Shown: positions 10,763-22,232 of the stretch, in pieces
Position numbering within the stretch: position 1 is the stretch's first letter
How the letters are laid out: each line of letters begins with the position of its first letter
Source: Trema orientale
Lineage: Eukaryota; Streptophyta; Magnoliopsida; Rosales; Cannabaceae
NCBI GenBank assembly: GCA_002914845.1
Contig: JXTC01000001.1
Location: forward strand, 316,033 to 380,032
DNA length: 64,000 nucleotides
Direction: 5' to 3'
Translations under genes and position numbers: made by a program
Notes under the pieces: generated by a model
Seen by the model: only the letters and a program-made list of their open reading frames with translations
Told to the model about the DNA's origin: nothing
Database searches by the model: none

Positions 10763-11704
10763 AGAAAGGATAAGAAATAATGAACAGAAAAAAGCTAGGG
10801 TTATTTTCATATATTTTTAATTAATGTGTAAACACATGAACATCACATTTATTAATCTATCAAATGAATGACTAGAAAGAGAATACAAGAGAATCAAAAA
10901 ACAATGAATGGGGAGGCTTAAATTTTTTCTCACGTGTAACTAATTGTTATATAAACATATAAAAGTAAAGTCATTTCTTTTCCTCGTTTTATTTCCTTCA
11001 TTATGGAATAGTAAACATGCACGACATAAAATTTTATCCTTACTATCTTTGCTCGCCATTGCGAAGTAGTAAACATGCCTTTGTAGAAGAAAAGGAGAGT
11101 TCTTAACAAATGAAAGTAGATGAGTAAAATTAACATAAATTTGAAAGCTGCAAGAAATTATGACCAATTCAACGGACTGATAATTTCAATTATAACTCGG
11201 TCATAAATAAAATAATCATCCTTAAATAAGTCATCATGAAAAAGTCCCTAGCCAAAAAAAAAAAGAAAAAGAAAAAATGATGATAAATTTTTTTATCTCG
11301 AAATAATCTTAATCTATCCTATTTCCCCAAAAACATTATTAAGAAAAAAAAAAGCAAATATTTTTTAAAAGTAGTTATTGCACTTTCTTTTTAACTTTTT
11401 GTTATGTTATTTTATTTCACTGATTAATATATAGACTCCAATAAGGTATCACGTTTTAATAATACAATAAAAAACTATTAAAATCTACACACAAAATTAA
11501 AATAGGACAATAGAGCGTAAGAGGGTATGCTTCGTGAAAGAGAGTGCTCCAGCTAGTATAGATAGGTTAGAAATGCTAGAACGTCTTTACGTTTATTGTT
11601 GTCATTATCGATGTATTAATATGTACAAATGTTAAATTTTTTCTTTAAACATGATTTTCGTCTAGTAAGGGCTAGAATTATATTCTATCTATTTTATCGG
11701 GTAC
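10763..11704. other. Intergenic, no gene seen
   Basis: AT-rich DNA with A-tracts. Overlapping minus-strand ORFs near 10930-11167 show no family features. Confidence 0.5.
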
Positions 11705-13090
11705 CAGTGGCGGAGCCAAGATTATTATTCAAGGAGAGCATAACATAACTGCTTATAAAAAAATAAAACACGAAAAATTCAAAATAGTATCGTTAAATAA
11801 CATTTTACTTATATTTATAATTGTTGTCGACAGTTTTTCATACCTTGAAATCACTGAATAATGGCCTTATTATCAATATAATCAGAAATTTCTTTTTCAA
11901 TATATATACAGACAAACTATCATGCATCCATTCATCTCCTATTCGATTACGCAATTCATTCTTAATAATATTCATAGAAGAAAAAACCCTTTCAACAGAA
12001 GCAGAACAGATAAAATCAATATCAACATCAATAGTTTATAAACTAATAGATACACCTCATCTTTTCTTGTCTGAACCATTTTTTGTACTAACTCGCTTAT
12101 GCCTTTCAAATATGTAAACTTCTTGGATGACCACTAATAATATAAGTTCCAAGTTGATCTTCGAGTATCATGATATCTATTTTATAAAAGTCTTTTGGGT
12201 AATACTTAGCAAGTTGGATAAACTTTTTCTTGTCAAAAGCAGAGAATAAATCCTTTGAATATAAACAAGTCACATAGAGAAGTAATTCAGTATTTATTTC
12301 ATTGAAACACTTATTTAACTCTTGAAGATGCAAATCAATAACTGAATAAAATATATCCACACGAAGGTGATGTAAATTTATAATTTCATGAGTTTTGCGA
12401 CCTGATCTACCTTGAGACTTGAAGATAGAATCTATATCAGGAATATTAATTTTCTGTTTAGCACAAAATAAAGGAACTTGGTCATAAAAAAGAATTCTAC
12501 ACATTCTCTGTCATCGCTTGGAACCATTATTTACATACTTTCACTAAAGTCATAGCATTCACAATGTCTTGATCCTTTCTCTGCAATGTATGTGACAAAA
12601 TATTTATAACACCTAATATATTTTTCATCAAATGTAGACTAAATAAAAAAATCAAATGATTGTATAAACTTTGATAGAGAATCAGCTTCGCATCTTTGTT
12701 CATGATTTGATGCATCATCAGTAACTTTTTCCAGAACTTTAACCATTGAAGAAAACATCTAAATCAAACTCTTTAGAGTACTATAATGAGAGCCACAGCG
12801 TGTATTTACTGGCCATTAAGAGTAGTATTTTGATTTAAATATCTTCCACTTGAAAATCTCACCATTTTGAAGTGTTTCAATAATTTCAATAGCTTATATG
12901 TCGTGAAGAATATCAAACCGTTTTGCTGATGCTTTAATAATATTCACTACATTATCAACCCTGAAGAAAGATGCACGGCTACAAGAGCCAATTGGTTTAG
13001 TCAGCATTCCATCTCCGCAATTATAAACCTATATTAATAAGTTTAATTCCCAAGTACTTCTACGAACTAAATTATTAAGGGTCCTTATCA
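11705..13090 (-). mobile_element. Decayed hAT transposon (TTF-type zinc finger / ZMYM-like)
   Basis: The left end CAGTGGCGGAGCCAAG is the usual terminus of this plant hAT group. Behind it, on the minus strand, lies a degenerate transposase coding region. The matching right terminus was not found, so the right boundary is set by the last recognisable protein similarity. Other repeats follow directly. Confidence 0.7.
11863..13090 (-). pseudogene. hAT transposase pseudogene (TTF-type, C-terminal half)
   Basis: Reading from high to low coordinates, the fragments match the TTF-type hAT transposase in order: GDGMLTKPIGSCSRA (about 13030), NTRCGSHYSTLKSL (12800), LQRKDQDIVNAMTLVKV (12530-12590), NLHHLRVDIFYSVIDLHLQE and NTELLLYVTCL (12240-12390), DFYKIDIMILEDQLGTYI (12140-12190), and the hAT dimerisation segment SASVERVFSSMNIIKNEL with RNRIGDEWMHDS (11920-12010). 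The N-terminal zinc finger half is missing. In-frame stops break the 12720-13090 part, and a small insertion shifts the frame after VYI near 11900. The segment between about 12010 and 12130 is strongly diverged. The gene is clearly dead. Confidence 0.75.
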
Positions 13091-13544
13091 TTTGTTGTTG
13101 AGATTAACCGAGATGAAACCCTGTCTGGCTGCCCCGGACTAATATCCATCGTTACAACTTTCAAGTTCAATTAGAAAAAGAACAATCCCAACTTCGTGAT
13201 CGAATGAGAGTGAGAACACGATCAAACGAGTCGAGGATAAAGGACAAAAAGTCTCAAGTGATTAATTATAAATGGAGCCTACCATTAATATTAAAACGGT
13301 CAAAATATACATATATGTTATAGCTATTTTGCAGCTATGTAGTAGTAAATATGGATATGGTATATGATTGCCTAAAAGATAGTCTGAGGCTTATATTAAA
13401 TGAAAGGTTACTAAAAAATTAAAAAACAATTATGGATTATTACTTTTTGTAATTTTAACGTATTTTTTAGTTTGTGCAAAGTTATATATCCACATTTTAA
13501 ATATGTGTAAATATTCTTTAAAAAAAATGTGTAAATATCTATCA
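13091..13544. other. Unassigned repeat-rich DNA
   Basis: No coding similarity is seen. A less AT-rich stretch at about 13100-13270 lies between the transposase remnant and the tandem repeat and could be the 5' part of the hAT element. Confidence 0.35.
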
Positions 13545-15853
13545 TCTTTCTACAAATTCACCAAAAAATTCTTCATTAAACACCAACTTCGAATATTAAA
13601 GATATTATTTTTACTGACAAATATTTAAAGTCAGTTAAAATAATTTCAGTAATCAACATAAATCACCCAATCTCTAAATAGAAGCTTGATATTTAAGAGA
13701 TATGTTGTCACGACCTAAGCTCCGGGCCAGTGGCAGAAGGAGAATTTCACAAGTGGAAATTTATAATTTATTTTTAAAAAAAATTTAGAAACTGCAATTC
13801 TTTAGAAAAACGACAACTAGTGTAAATAAAAACGACAGCTTTTGTAAAAGATTATAAAAATAGTTCAAATTGTAAATTCCCACAGTTTGTGATCACCACT
13901 AGACATAGACTGTTAATAATAGTAATAAAACATAAACATGCATCACCATTGTCATCACAAGTAGGCATAATGGATAATATAGGCTAAATCCAATGTATGG
14001 GCCTTAAATGTTATTACAAATCCAAATGAGAGTTACCAAGTATTTACCAACTACTAAACTAGAACAAATCCTGCAGTCCTAGTCACTCCGCTCCGGAGTT
14101 GCCCAAATCACACTGTACGCTACCTGAGAGGAGAAAGATAAGGGGGGTGAGCATTCACATGCTCAGTAGGAATTCAAATACCTTTTCAGTACGAATGCAA
14201 CTTTTGAAACCTGCATGGTTAGTACCTTTCCAAAATTCAGTTATAAAACAAGTTTACAAATATTCGAGTACAACCACATATTCAAAATCAAAACCAAAAC
14301 CAAAGTCACCATGTTCATAATCATGTTGTACATATCATAAATCAACCAAGTACAAGTATATCTATGAGCTCCCATCCTCTCATCACGATCCTGTCATACC
14401 TCTTGAACAGAGGTACCCAGCATCCTGACACTAACCGGAGGTGTGTCAGCAAAACCTGTGCAGGGGCCTAGGTCTCACACCTAGCACTGCAGCAACTCGC
14501 CAGCGATCTAAATACCATGATGCTAAAATGGAACTCAAGTGTGTGATCCTATGGTAGGTACAACATATCATAAAGTGTGTAGTAACCATGCATCAAGTAT
14601 ATCAAGAAATCATGCTTTAAAACTCATTTGGTATTATTCTGGGATTTACAGAAGATTGGGCAGCATAACGGCTGTATTTTCCCAACACCAAATTTTTAAA
14701 CCTGTATAAAAATCATACAAACCAATCTCAGAACAATCCAATATATTTTAACAGTTCAAAAGTCCATCAAATATCCATTCAAATCATTAAAATCCTTGGA
14801 AATCGATAATTTCAAGAAATAAGTCATAATGCATAATTTAAGACAAAATAAGTTAAAAACTTGATAATTGAACCCCTACCTCACCGGAATAGCGATTCTA
14901 CGCTATTGAGTCCTCAAGGTATCGTTGATGATTGCCCGGAGGGTCGGGAACCAATTCCGAGCCCTCGATCGTCCTCTTGCGAAAAGTCAACTTATCACCG
15001 AAACTTTAATTCCACGAACGGACCTCTTCGTTGAATTCCTCTCACCCAAAATAGCTAGGTTAGGCATATAACTTGCCAAATTCGGGTCCGAATCCACACC
15101 GGACCGGTGGCATGCAAATCGAGACAAAATCTCGACCGTCCGATCGCGATTTTTGTGCTGATCACCAAACAACACAATATATATATCAAACTTCTCTATT
15201 TTCCGAGTACATTCTAAATATGAGGTCGAAAACACAATCTAACGGCCGGATTGACAGATTTAAATATAAAAATAAAAATAACTCAAAATTAACAAAAATG
15301 ACAAATTTTGATCCGGACAGTATGGGGTCGAGATATATATACCTTGACGACCCTTGCGACGATACGAATCCAATGGGACCGGTTTCAGGCGAAATGGCGG
15401 CCAGAATCTTCGCCAGCGGCCAAAAATCCGATTCGGGCTCCTTGGCGTTTTCCGGCAATTCCAGCTACTGCAGGCGACGTCGGCGGCGGAGGAAGGCCGG
15501 CGGGGGAGCGGCTCGGCCTGGCGGAGCTTCGCCGGCGTCTGGCAGGGCCGGACGGTGGCCAGAGCTAGGCGGGCGGCGGTCGTGCGTCCTTCGGCCGAGA
15601 GAAACCGAGAGAGAAGAGAGAGAGTTAGGGACGGGTGAGAGAGAGAAGAAAGAAAAGAAAAATTTTATATAACCTGATTTTTTTTTTTTTTTAAACTGGT
15701 CAAAGATCATTTTGCCCTTCTTAAAACTGAGTTTTTACATATGAAATGTGAAAGTATAATTTAAATCTACTAAAAGAACTTAAACAATCAACATAAATCA
15801 TCCACTCTCTAAATGGAAGGTTGATATTTCAGGAATATGAAATATAAAAATAT
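13545..15853. repeat. Tandem/dispersed repeat interrupted by an insertion
   Basis: The motif AATCAACATAAATCA followed by CTCTAAAT and TTGATATTT occurs at about 13650-13700 and again at 15790-15830. Immediately after the right copy, ATATGAAAT and GTATAAT-like sequence repeats the start of the unit, so the original locus was a tandem array of roughly 96-bp units. The 2-kb LTR-like block at 13708-15740 sits inside this array. A third, diverged copy with its left flank is at 41160-41320. Confidence 0.55.
13708..15740. mobile_element. Probable solo LTR (Ty3/Gypsy-like fossil)
   Basis: The block begins TGTCACGACC, a start seen in several plant Gypsy LTRs, and ends near TTTTTACA. It is flanked by ATATG on both sides, a possible 5-bp duplication if the boundary is shifted by a base or two. 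Unlike its surroundings, it contains a markedly GC-rich segment (about 15360-15600). I see no internal gag-pol region next to it, so it is best read as a solo LTR left by recombination. Open frames in it are by-products of base composition. The family assignment is tentative. Confidence 0.45.
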
Positions 15854-15955
15854 AATTTTACACAAATTAAAAAACTGTATAAAAATCTTAATCCTAGATA
15901 AAAGAAGTGCCTATTAATTAAGCCAATAAACAAAAGCTAGCAAAGGAAAAACCAA

Positions 15956-16346
15956 GGCCTCGTTTGGTTCACCCATTTGAATGAGTATAGTTAAATGAAA
16001 ATTGTAGAATGAGTTATAATTGGAATGAGAGATATTTGAAATGGAATATATTGTAATTAGAATAAGAGACATTAGAATAAACCATTCAAAAATATATTCT
16101 AAGCTTTATTCTCATTCTAAGATACAAAAAACTCATTCCAATAGCTGATGTGAGTGATAGACCATTTGAATGGAAAAATTAAATTATTGATGATAGACCA
16201 TTTGAATGGAAAAACTGAATTGTTGAAATAAACACTCATTCCAAAAGATCCCATTTGAATGAAAAAAATAGAATTGTTGAAATAAATATTCATTCTAGTG
16301 GATTTTATACTTGAATAGAATGGAATGACTGAAACAAATGGATGCC
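15956..16346. mobile_element. MITE, family 'GGCC-GTTTGGTTC', copy 2 (inverted)
   Basis: The left end GGCCTCGTTTGGTTCA and the right end, reverse complemented GGCATCCATTTGTTTCA, are inverted repeats. Internal CCATTTGAATGG and TTGTTGAAATAAA motifs mirror those of the copy at 1757-2115. A possible CAAG duplication flanks it, but it is too short to be conclusive. Confidence 0.65.
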
Positions 16347-16499
16347 AAGAGATTTGACTACTTTATTTATTCTTTCGAAAAGGAAAAAAAAAAGAAAATA
16401 AATTAAAAGTAAAAGTACGGAGGAGGACGGGAGTAAAATTCTAGGAAGCCTTGTAGAGAAATAAAAACAGGAAATAGAAACAATCATCACAACACAAAA

Positions 16500-18180
16500 A
16501 TTTAAGTGAAAAATTTCTAAATCATGAGAAAAGCCACTGTCCTCAGAAAAGAATTCCATATATGAAAATTTTCCATTACACAAGAGTAGTTTTTCTCCAC
16601 TTGTTGTGGTGATTATTTCTATTCCCTATTTTTATTTTTCTGTTATTCTGATATTCGTAGAAGTGAGATTCTAGGAGCGGTGAATCTGAGTCTGTTAGAT
16701 TCACAACAAGTGGTATCAGAGCATGTGAGTTCTTCAGCGCACTAGAGCTTGGTGTAGTCTAAGAAAATTTTTCTTAGTATTTTTTTTCAAGCTAGGAGTA
16801 CAGAGCGAGATATCAGAATATAAGTTTCAATTTTGATGAGGATTGATATGGAGAAATTGGATATGGTGATTCAATCTGGATGACACAAGGGTTTAAAGGG
16901 CAGAGATTCTGAGAAATCCAATATGAGCAATGAAGTCAGGGAAGATCTAGAAGCGAGAGCTGTAAGTGATCATCCAAGTGTCTTAATGATGTCGTTTCTG
17001 AACTGGAGAAGAATGTAATCTGCTGAAGGTGTGGACAATCTTAGTACCTAAAAGAAATTGTTAAAAATGTGGAGCCGGTTCAGCTAAAAGCTCCAAATCT
17101 TATGATGCTGCTAATCCTTATGGCATGTCGATGATCTTTAAAGTTGCCATGGCAGAGGATGTGATAGTGGCGAATTCAGAGTTCACAAGTTTGTACTAGG
17201 GCATTGGTTTAGCATTGATGCATGGTGTGTGGTGAATGATATCAATGGCTGATGAGCTTCTATGAAAGCCAACAGTAGGAGCTGCACCATAATTTTCAGC
17301 AAGAATTTTTCGACATGAGCCGAAGTGAAATTTTTAGAATTCGTCAATTCTAAATGTGTACTCATTTGGTGGAGTATGACCGTTAGTAAAGACAGTGTTT
17401 ATAGCAGAAGCTGTGGATATTTTTATTATTTAGCCAAGGTAAAGATTGTTGGAATTTGGCTAAATATTAAAAATGTGAAAGAAGCCAAAGTCCCATATCG
17501 GTAGAAAATGGAGAGGAATAGAGGCTTGAGCCCTATATAAGGAGGCTATCTCCTTGGTTACTAATCACCCCAATATATAGCATTTCAAGTATTTTCCTAT
17601 TCTGGGGAAATTTCTTTTTAATCTCTTTATGTGTTTTCTTTCAAGAAGAAGAAAAATGTGAGTTCTCTTATTTTCAGAAAAGAATTCCATTATATAAATT
17701 TTTTTTACAATCACATAGATTTACTTCTTTTCTATCCAATGACCCCAATACACCCAAGTACTCTATGACAAGAGACTCTCAAATATTCTCTCTTCTCCCA
17801 TCTTTGAATAAGCATCCCTCTTACACAAGAAAACAAGAGAACTCACACTTCCCTTCTCCTTAAAAAGAAACACACAAAGAAGAAACACACAAAAAAACTA
17901 AAAAGGATTTCCCAAAAGAAGAAAATCCCTCTTACACAAGAAAACAAGAGAACTCACACTTCCCTTCTCCTTAAAAAGAAACACACAAATAAGAAACACA
18001 CAAAGAAACTAAAAAAGGATTTCCCAAAAGAAGAAAATACTTAAAATGCTATATATTGGGGATTAGTAACTAAGCAAATAACTTCTTTATATAAGGATTA
18101 AACCTCTATTTCTCTGCATCTTCTACTGATGTGGACTTTGGCTTCTTTCATATTTTTAATATTTAGCCAAATTCCAACGA
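16500..18180 (+). mobile_element. Copia-like LTR retrotransposon fossil, rearranged
   Basis: A Copia-type primer binding site TGGTATCAGAGC lies at 16711-16722, just after LTR-like DNA ending in CACAACA. An LTR-like unit starts TGTTGGAATTTGGC at about 17449 with a TATATAAGG box near 17532. Shared CAGAAAAGAATTCCAT blocks near 16540 and 17685 link the two LTR pieces. Another LTR piece is inverted at about 18000-18178. Between them a roughly 110-bp unit is tandemly duplicated (about 17816-18030). The internal region is short and mostly lost. The element is old, broken and rearranged. Confidence 0.6.
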
Positions 18181-21100
18181 ACCTAATAGAATATAATAAT
18201 TACAAGTGCGCAACTTATCATAGGTGTCTCCAGTTGAACTCATGATGCTGCGTTTTTCTTTCCGTTCGGTTCCTTTTTGTAATTAAGCAATTTTTGTCCA
18301 AACCCAGAACCCCCCTCTCGCTCCTTTCCTTTCTCTTTTTACGATTTGGAAACTGGCCTCATAATTAAATACTCAGATGTTTACTCTCAAACACATATCA
18401 CGATCGGTCTTTGGTCCCGATTTTTATTTATTTATTTATTTTCTATAAAGAAGTTAAATAACACTAGAAATTTTCGTTGGCACCCAGCCGAATCAACCAT
18501 CCGGAGGGTAGTAACCGCCACTTTTCACCAATATTTGACTGTAAAAGTTACGATTATCCCACTAGAATCATCCAAGTGGCAAGTACTATAGGAGTTGATT
18601 GTATTTTTCAATTTTTAGATGTCGAAATTTTTTGGTATTAAAACCCAAAATTAAGTAGTTCCCACCTTCATGATGATTTTGTCATGTAAAATTAGAGATA
18701 ACCCAAATTTAATATGTACAAAGTAGTAATAATAGGTTAAAAAATAATTTATATATAGACAATAATGAGATTATCTTTTTAGTAAAGATATTAATGTACA
18801 GGCATAACATTGCTCATGAAATATACGGACTCGATTAAATGGGTAGCAAGGGCATGCAAATAAATGACGAATATTGTCGAAATTTCTATTTATTTATCCC
18901 TCCCTCGAATTATCTTTTTCTTTTTTATTATGATTACTACTTCGAGGAAGAAACTATTGCGAGTTTCCAATATAAGACATGTCATGGAAAAATACATTGG
19001 GACCATAATATATATAAATGAAAAAAATATATTTGGGTAGTTTGTTAGGGTTTTAATTCGTTAATGGGCTGGCTAGGATAATTGTATTAAATATATGGTA
19101 CTGGGTCACAAATGTCTTGCACAGAGCTAGAAATATGACTAAGCTTTCTTTTAATTATTTATTGGGTTGAGAGAAAAACAAGGGTTACCTACGAGTGTCG
19201 ATGACTCGATCAATGTAATGAGCGTAAAAAATAAAACAAGTTAATTTTTTTCTTGGGCTTGCAAAGTCCAAAGGGTGTGTAATCCCAAAGGCATGTCTTA
19301 TCACCTTTTGTTCTTGGTCAAAATAAACAAAGGATTATGATCTTTAAGGAGCCACCATGCTTGTCCACCTCTTGTCCTTTTCTAGGCTCCTTCTACCTCT
19401 TCTAGGGCTGTCTTTCTCCATTTTCAAAGGTCATCCCCATCTCATTGGTATTTGCTCTTTCTCTCTCTCATTTATGGAAAATAAAAAATAGTGGTTGGAA
19501 CTACAAGAACACTAGAACAGTGACGTTTACTCGTGTCTATGTCTTTTCTTTTTTTTTTTTCCTCACTTTTTTTTCCCACCCAAAAACTAAAAGATGATTC
19601 TAAGTTATTATTGGACACAAAAAAAAGCAATAACATTAATATGTAGCTGATCAACTAGAAAGCTAGATTCTCATTAAAAAAAAAGGTCTAGAAACAAGAA
19701 AAGGGAAAAAAAATTAAACAGCGTACGTTACCAAGAAGTATTGCTCGGTCGTCTCATAAGTTCTTCAATTCGTGTACTATACGTAAACTGCTTTCTTTGT
19801 CAAACTGCAAAAGGGCGCAATGTAGGTGCAACGTGAGCTTTCTACCATTAATTAAACGAACGCAAATATTTATTGAGAAGAAAAAGAAGTAAAAAAATAA
19901 AAAATAAAACATAAAAAGTAAGTCGCATCTTTTCATCGACAAACAACAAGAAAAGAAAAGCAAGTCCTATCCCTCTCTCTCCACTCGGAGGACAATATTT
20001 CTAATTTGCGCATGTGTTCCTAGCATGTGCAAGTCACATCAATCTGATCCGATTATGATCTTAATTCTTGACCAAGACAAAAAGCTATTCATTTAACGTC
20101 TTAACTTTTAAGTTTTCATTAATAACATTCTTGCTTATGCGTAACATAAACTGCAAATTGACACGTTAGAATAAAGTACATATATATTGGTTACGAGTCT
20201 CATGAGTCACGACCATTGGGACATTTTCAGAACCTAAATTTATTTGTATACAGCACTAGAAATTAAGATAGCTAACCAATTTGGGATCAATCTCCACTAA
20301 CAAATAGTGTTCTCTCTTTTTAAGTTTTTATATTTTTGCTGTAAATCAATTTCCAACATAAGATTAGCTAGATAGTACCGTGCACTTGGTTATAAGTGAT
20401 ATTGTCATTATTTAAGTAATAGATTAATTACTTGGAATTTGGGCTCCACTCATGGCGTCCACTGGCATTTTTGCCTTTGCCACTTTGACGGCTCAAAACC
20501 CAAAGACAAAAAAGAAATTGCTCCTCTTACGAAGAAAAGAGCTTTGGGTATTATGTGCGATGTTTTTTGCAACGAAGATGATGACAAAATTAAAGTAATA
20601 TAAAAAGAGAAAGTATATATTAATTAAGAGCAAACACAAATGAAAGCTAGATTGGTGAAACCTCTTCCCCCATGAACATCATTCATTAGCAATTCTTTAT
20701 TAATACACACCAAAGATGCTTCTCACATCATCGCACTGTTTTTATTGTTATCAACATATAATAAAGCACTTGTTTCCCTTTTTTTTGGGGCACCCTTTGA
20801 CACTTATTTTGCCCAGCTAATTTGGTCAACGAAAAGTCAAACTTTTGTTTGTCTTGGAAAAAGGCTAAAAATACAATATATTAATTAGCTAGGTTCCTGT
20901 TAATCAACATTAGTGTACACATCAGGCTCAAGAGTGTCAATATCAAAAAATAGAATAAAACCATATACATAGAAGATTTGGAGGTACCCAAATGAATTCC
21001 GAAGTGGGTAAGGTTATTACCACATGAATCTACGTGAATTAATTAAACAAATATGTAATGTTATAGGCTACTTGCACATAATTTTAGGTCTCTTTCATAT

Positions 21101-21199
21101 ATATATATATATATATAACATGACTCCTTCAAAGGCTACGCCACATGCAAAAGAATTTAAAAATATTGGAAAAAAAAAAAGAGTTTGATTAGATAAATG
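18181..21199. other. Intergenic, no gene seen
   Basis: AT-rich DNA with short spurious ORFs, including one of 81 codons near 18346-18591 without family features. A TA microsatellite lies near 21098-21117. A less AT-rich patch at 19260-19470 has no recognisable product. Confidence 0.5.
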
Positions 21200-21335
21200 A
21201 TTAACGTGGATTCTCATGTTTATGTATAATCCTTGAAATTATAATAATTTGAACGCAAGTATCGAATATTCGCACGCAGAGGACAAAGACGATTATACTA
21301 ATAAGTCGCTTTAGCATTGAGCTACAAACCCTAGC
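21200..21335 (-). mobile_element. tRNA-related SINE candidate
   Basis: Read on the minus strand, TGTAGCTCAATGCTAAAGCG resembles a Pol III A box. About 50 nt later ATATTCGATACT resembles a B box, followed by an AT-rich tail. The layout fits a tRNA-derived SINE, but no target duplication was found. Confidence 0.4.
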
Positions 21336-22213
21336 ATGTGAGGAGATCTCGGGATTGTGTCCTTCTGTACGTAAGCCCTGCATCAGGGTTTTATTCATTT
21401 CTATAATTTAATCGATCTTGCTCACTTCGAAATTAAATAATTAAAATTTTGGACTATGGTCAAGGTTTTTATTTCATATATAATCCGCTTTAAACACAAA
21501 AAATTAATTAATTTGTGGATCTTATGAATATATTAGTAGCAAATGGAATGCCGTGCTAAAAAAATGTTGATTGACCTAATCCGTGATTTGTTAATTGACA
21601 CTTGTTGGTTGTTACCCCTTTTTTTCTGAGTCAGTTGGTAATGAATATATAGTTCATTATACTTCTTATGCAGTAATATATCAGAGTTTAAACAGCTTTT
21701 AAATTTTGTGGCGTCTATTTTAAAGTGAGAAAATAAAAACTATCATACTATATTCTGAAAAATTACAAGGGCCTCAAATTAAATGACGTTTTTTTTTCTT
21801 TATTTTTATCATGACATGTAGTCATTTTTATTTTTGCGGTAATCATAAAGTGACTAATTCTAATTAGTCCTAAAAATATCAACCAGGTCCAAAGTACTCA
21901 CAATCAAGTCCAAATCCGAGTAACTATTGCTAAACGGATATAGTGGCTTAGTGGGTCATTGGGAATAGTTTATGGGCCCATATGTCTGTGAAAACTATTC
22001 CCTAGCGCCTGTGGGGTCATGCTTGGAAGCTCGACCTGGAAGCCTTCTTTGCGTTAGCTTTTTAGCAGTTCCATTCCAGAACTGTTTCATTTTTAAGAAG
22101 AGGCAACCAACTCCGAGGCCAGTTGACTGAAATGGAATTTATGAACAGAGTCACATTTCACACAAATTCAACGCAGAGATAATTAAAAAAACGTCCCTTT
22201 TAGATATGTGGTT
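21336..22213. other. Intergenic, no gene seen
   Basis: AT-rich unique DNA. No ORF or repeat end was recognised. Confidence 0.5.
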
Positions 22214-22232
22214 TTGCAAACAAACACCACTT

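Noticed and set aside
15073-15672. A 199-codon plus-strand ORF, one of the longest in the window
   Set aside because: It lies in the GC-rich part of the probable solo LTR, overlaps open frames in other phases and on the other strand, and has low-complexity Arg/Gly-rich sequence. Open length reflects base composition.
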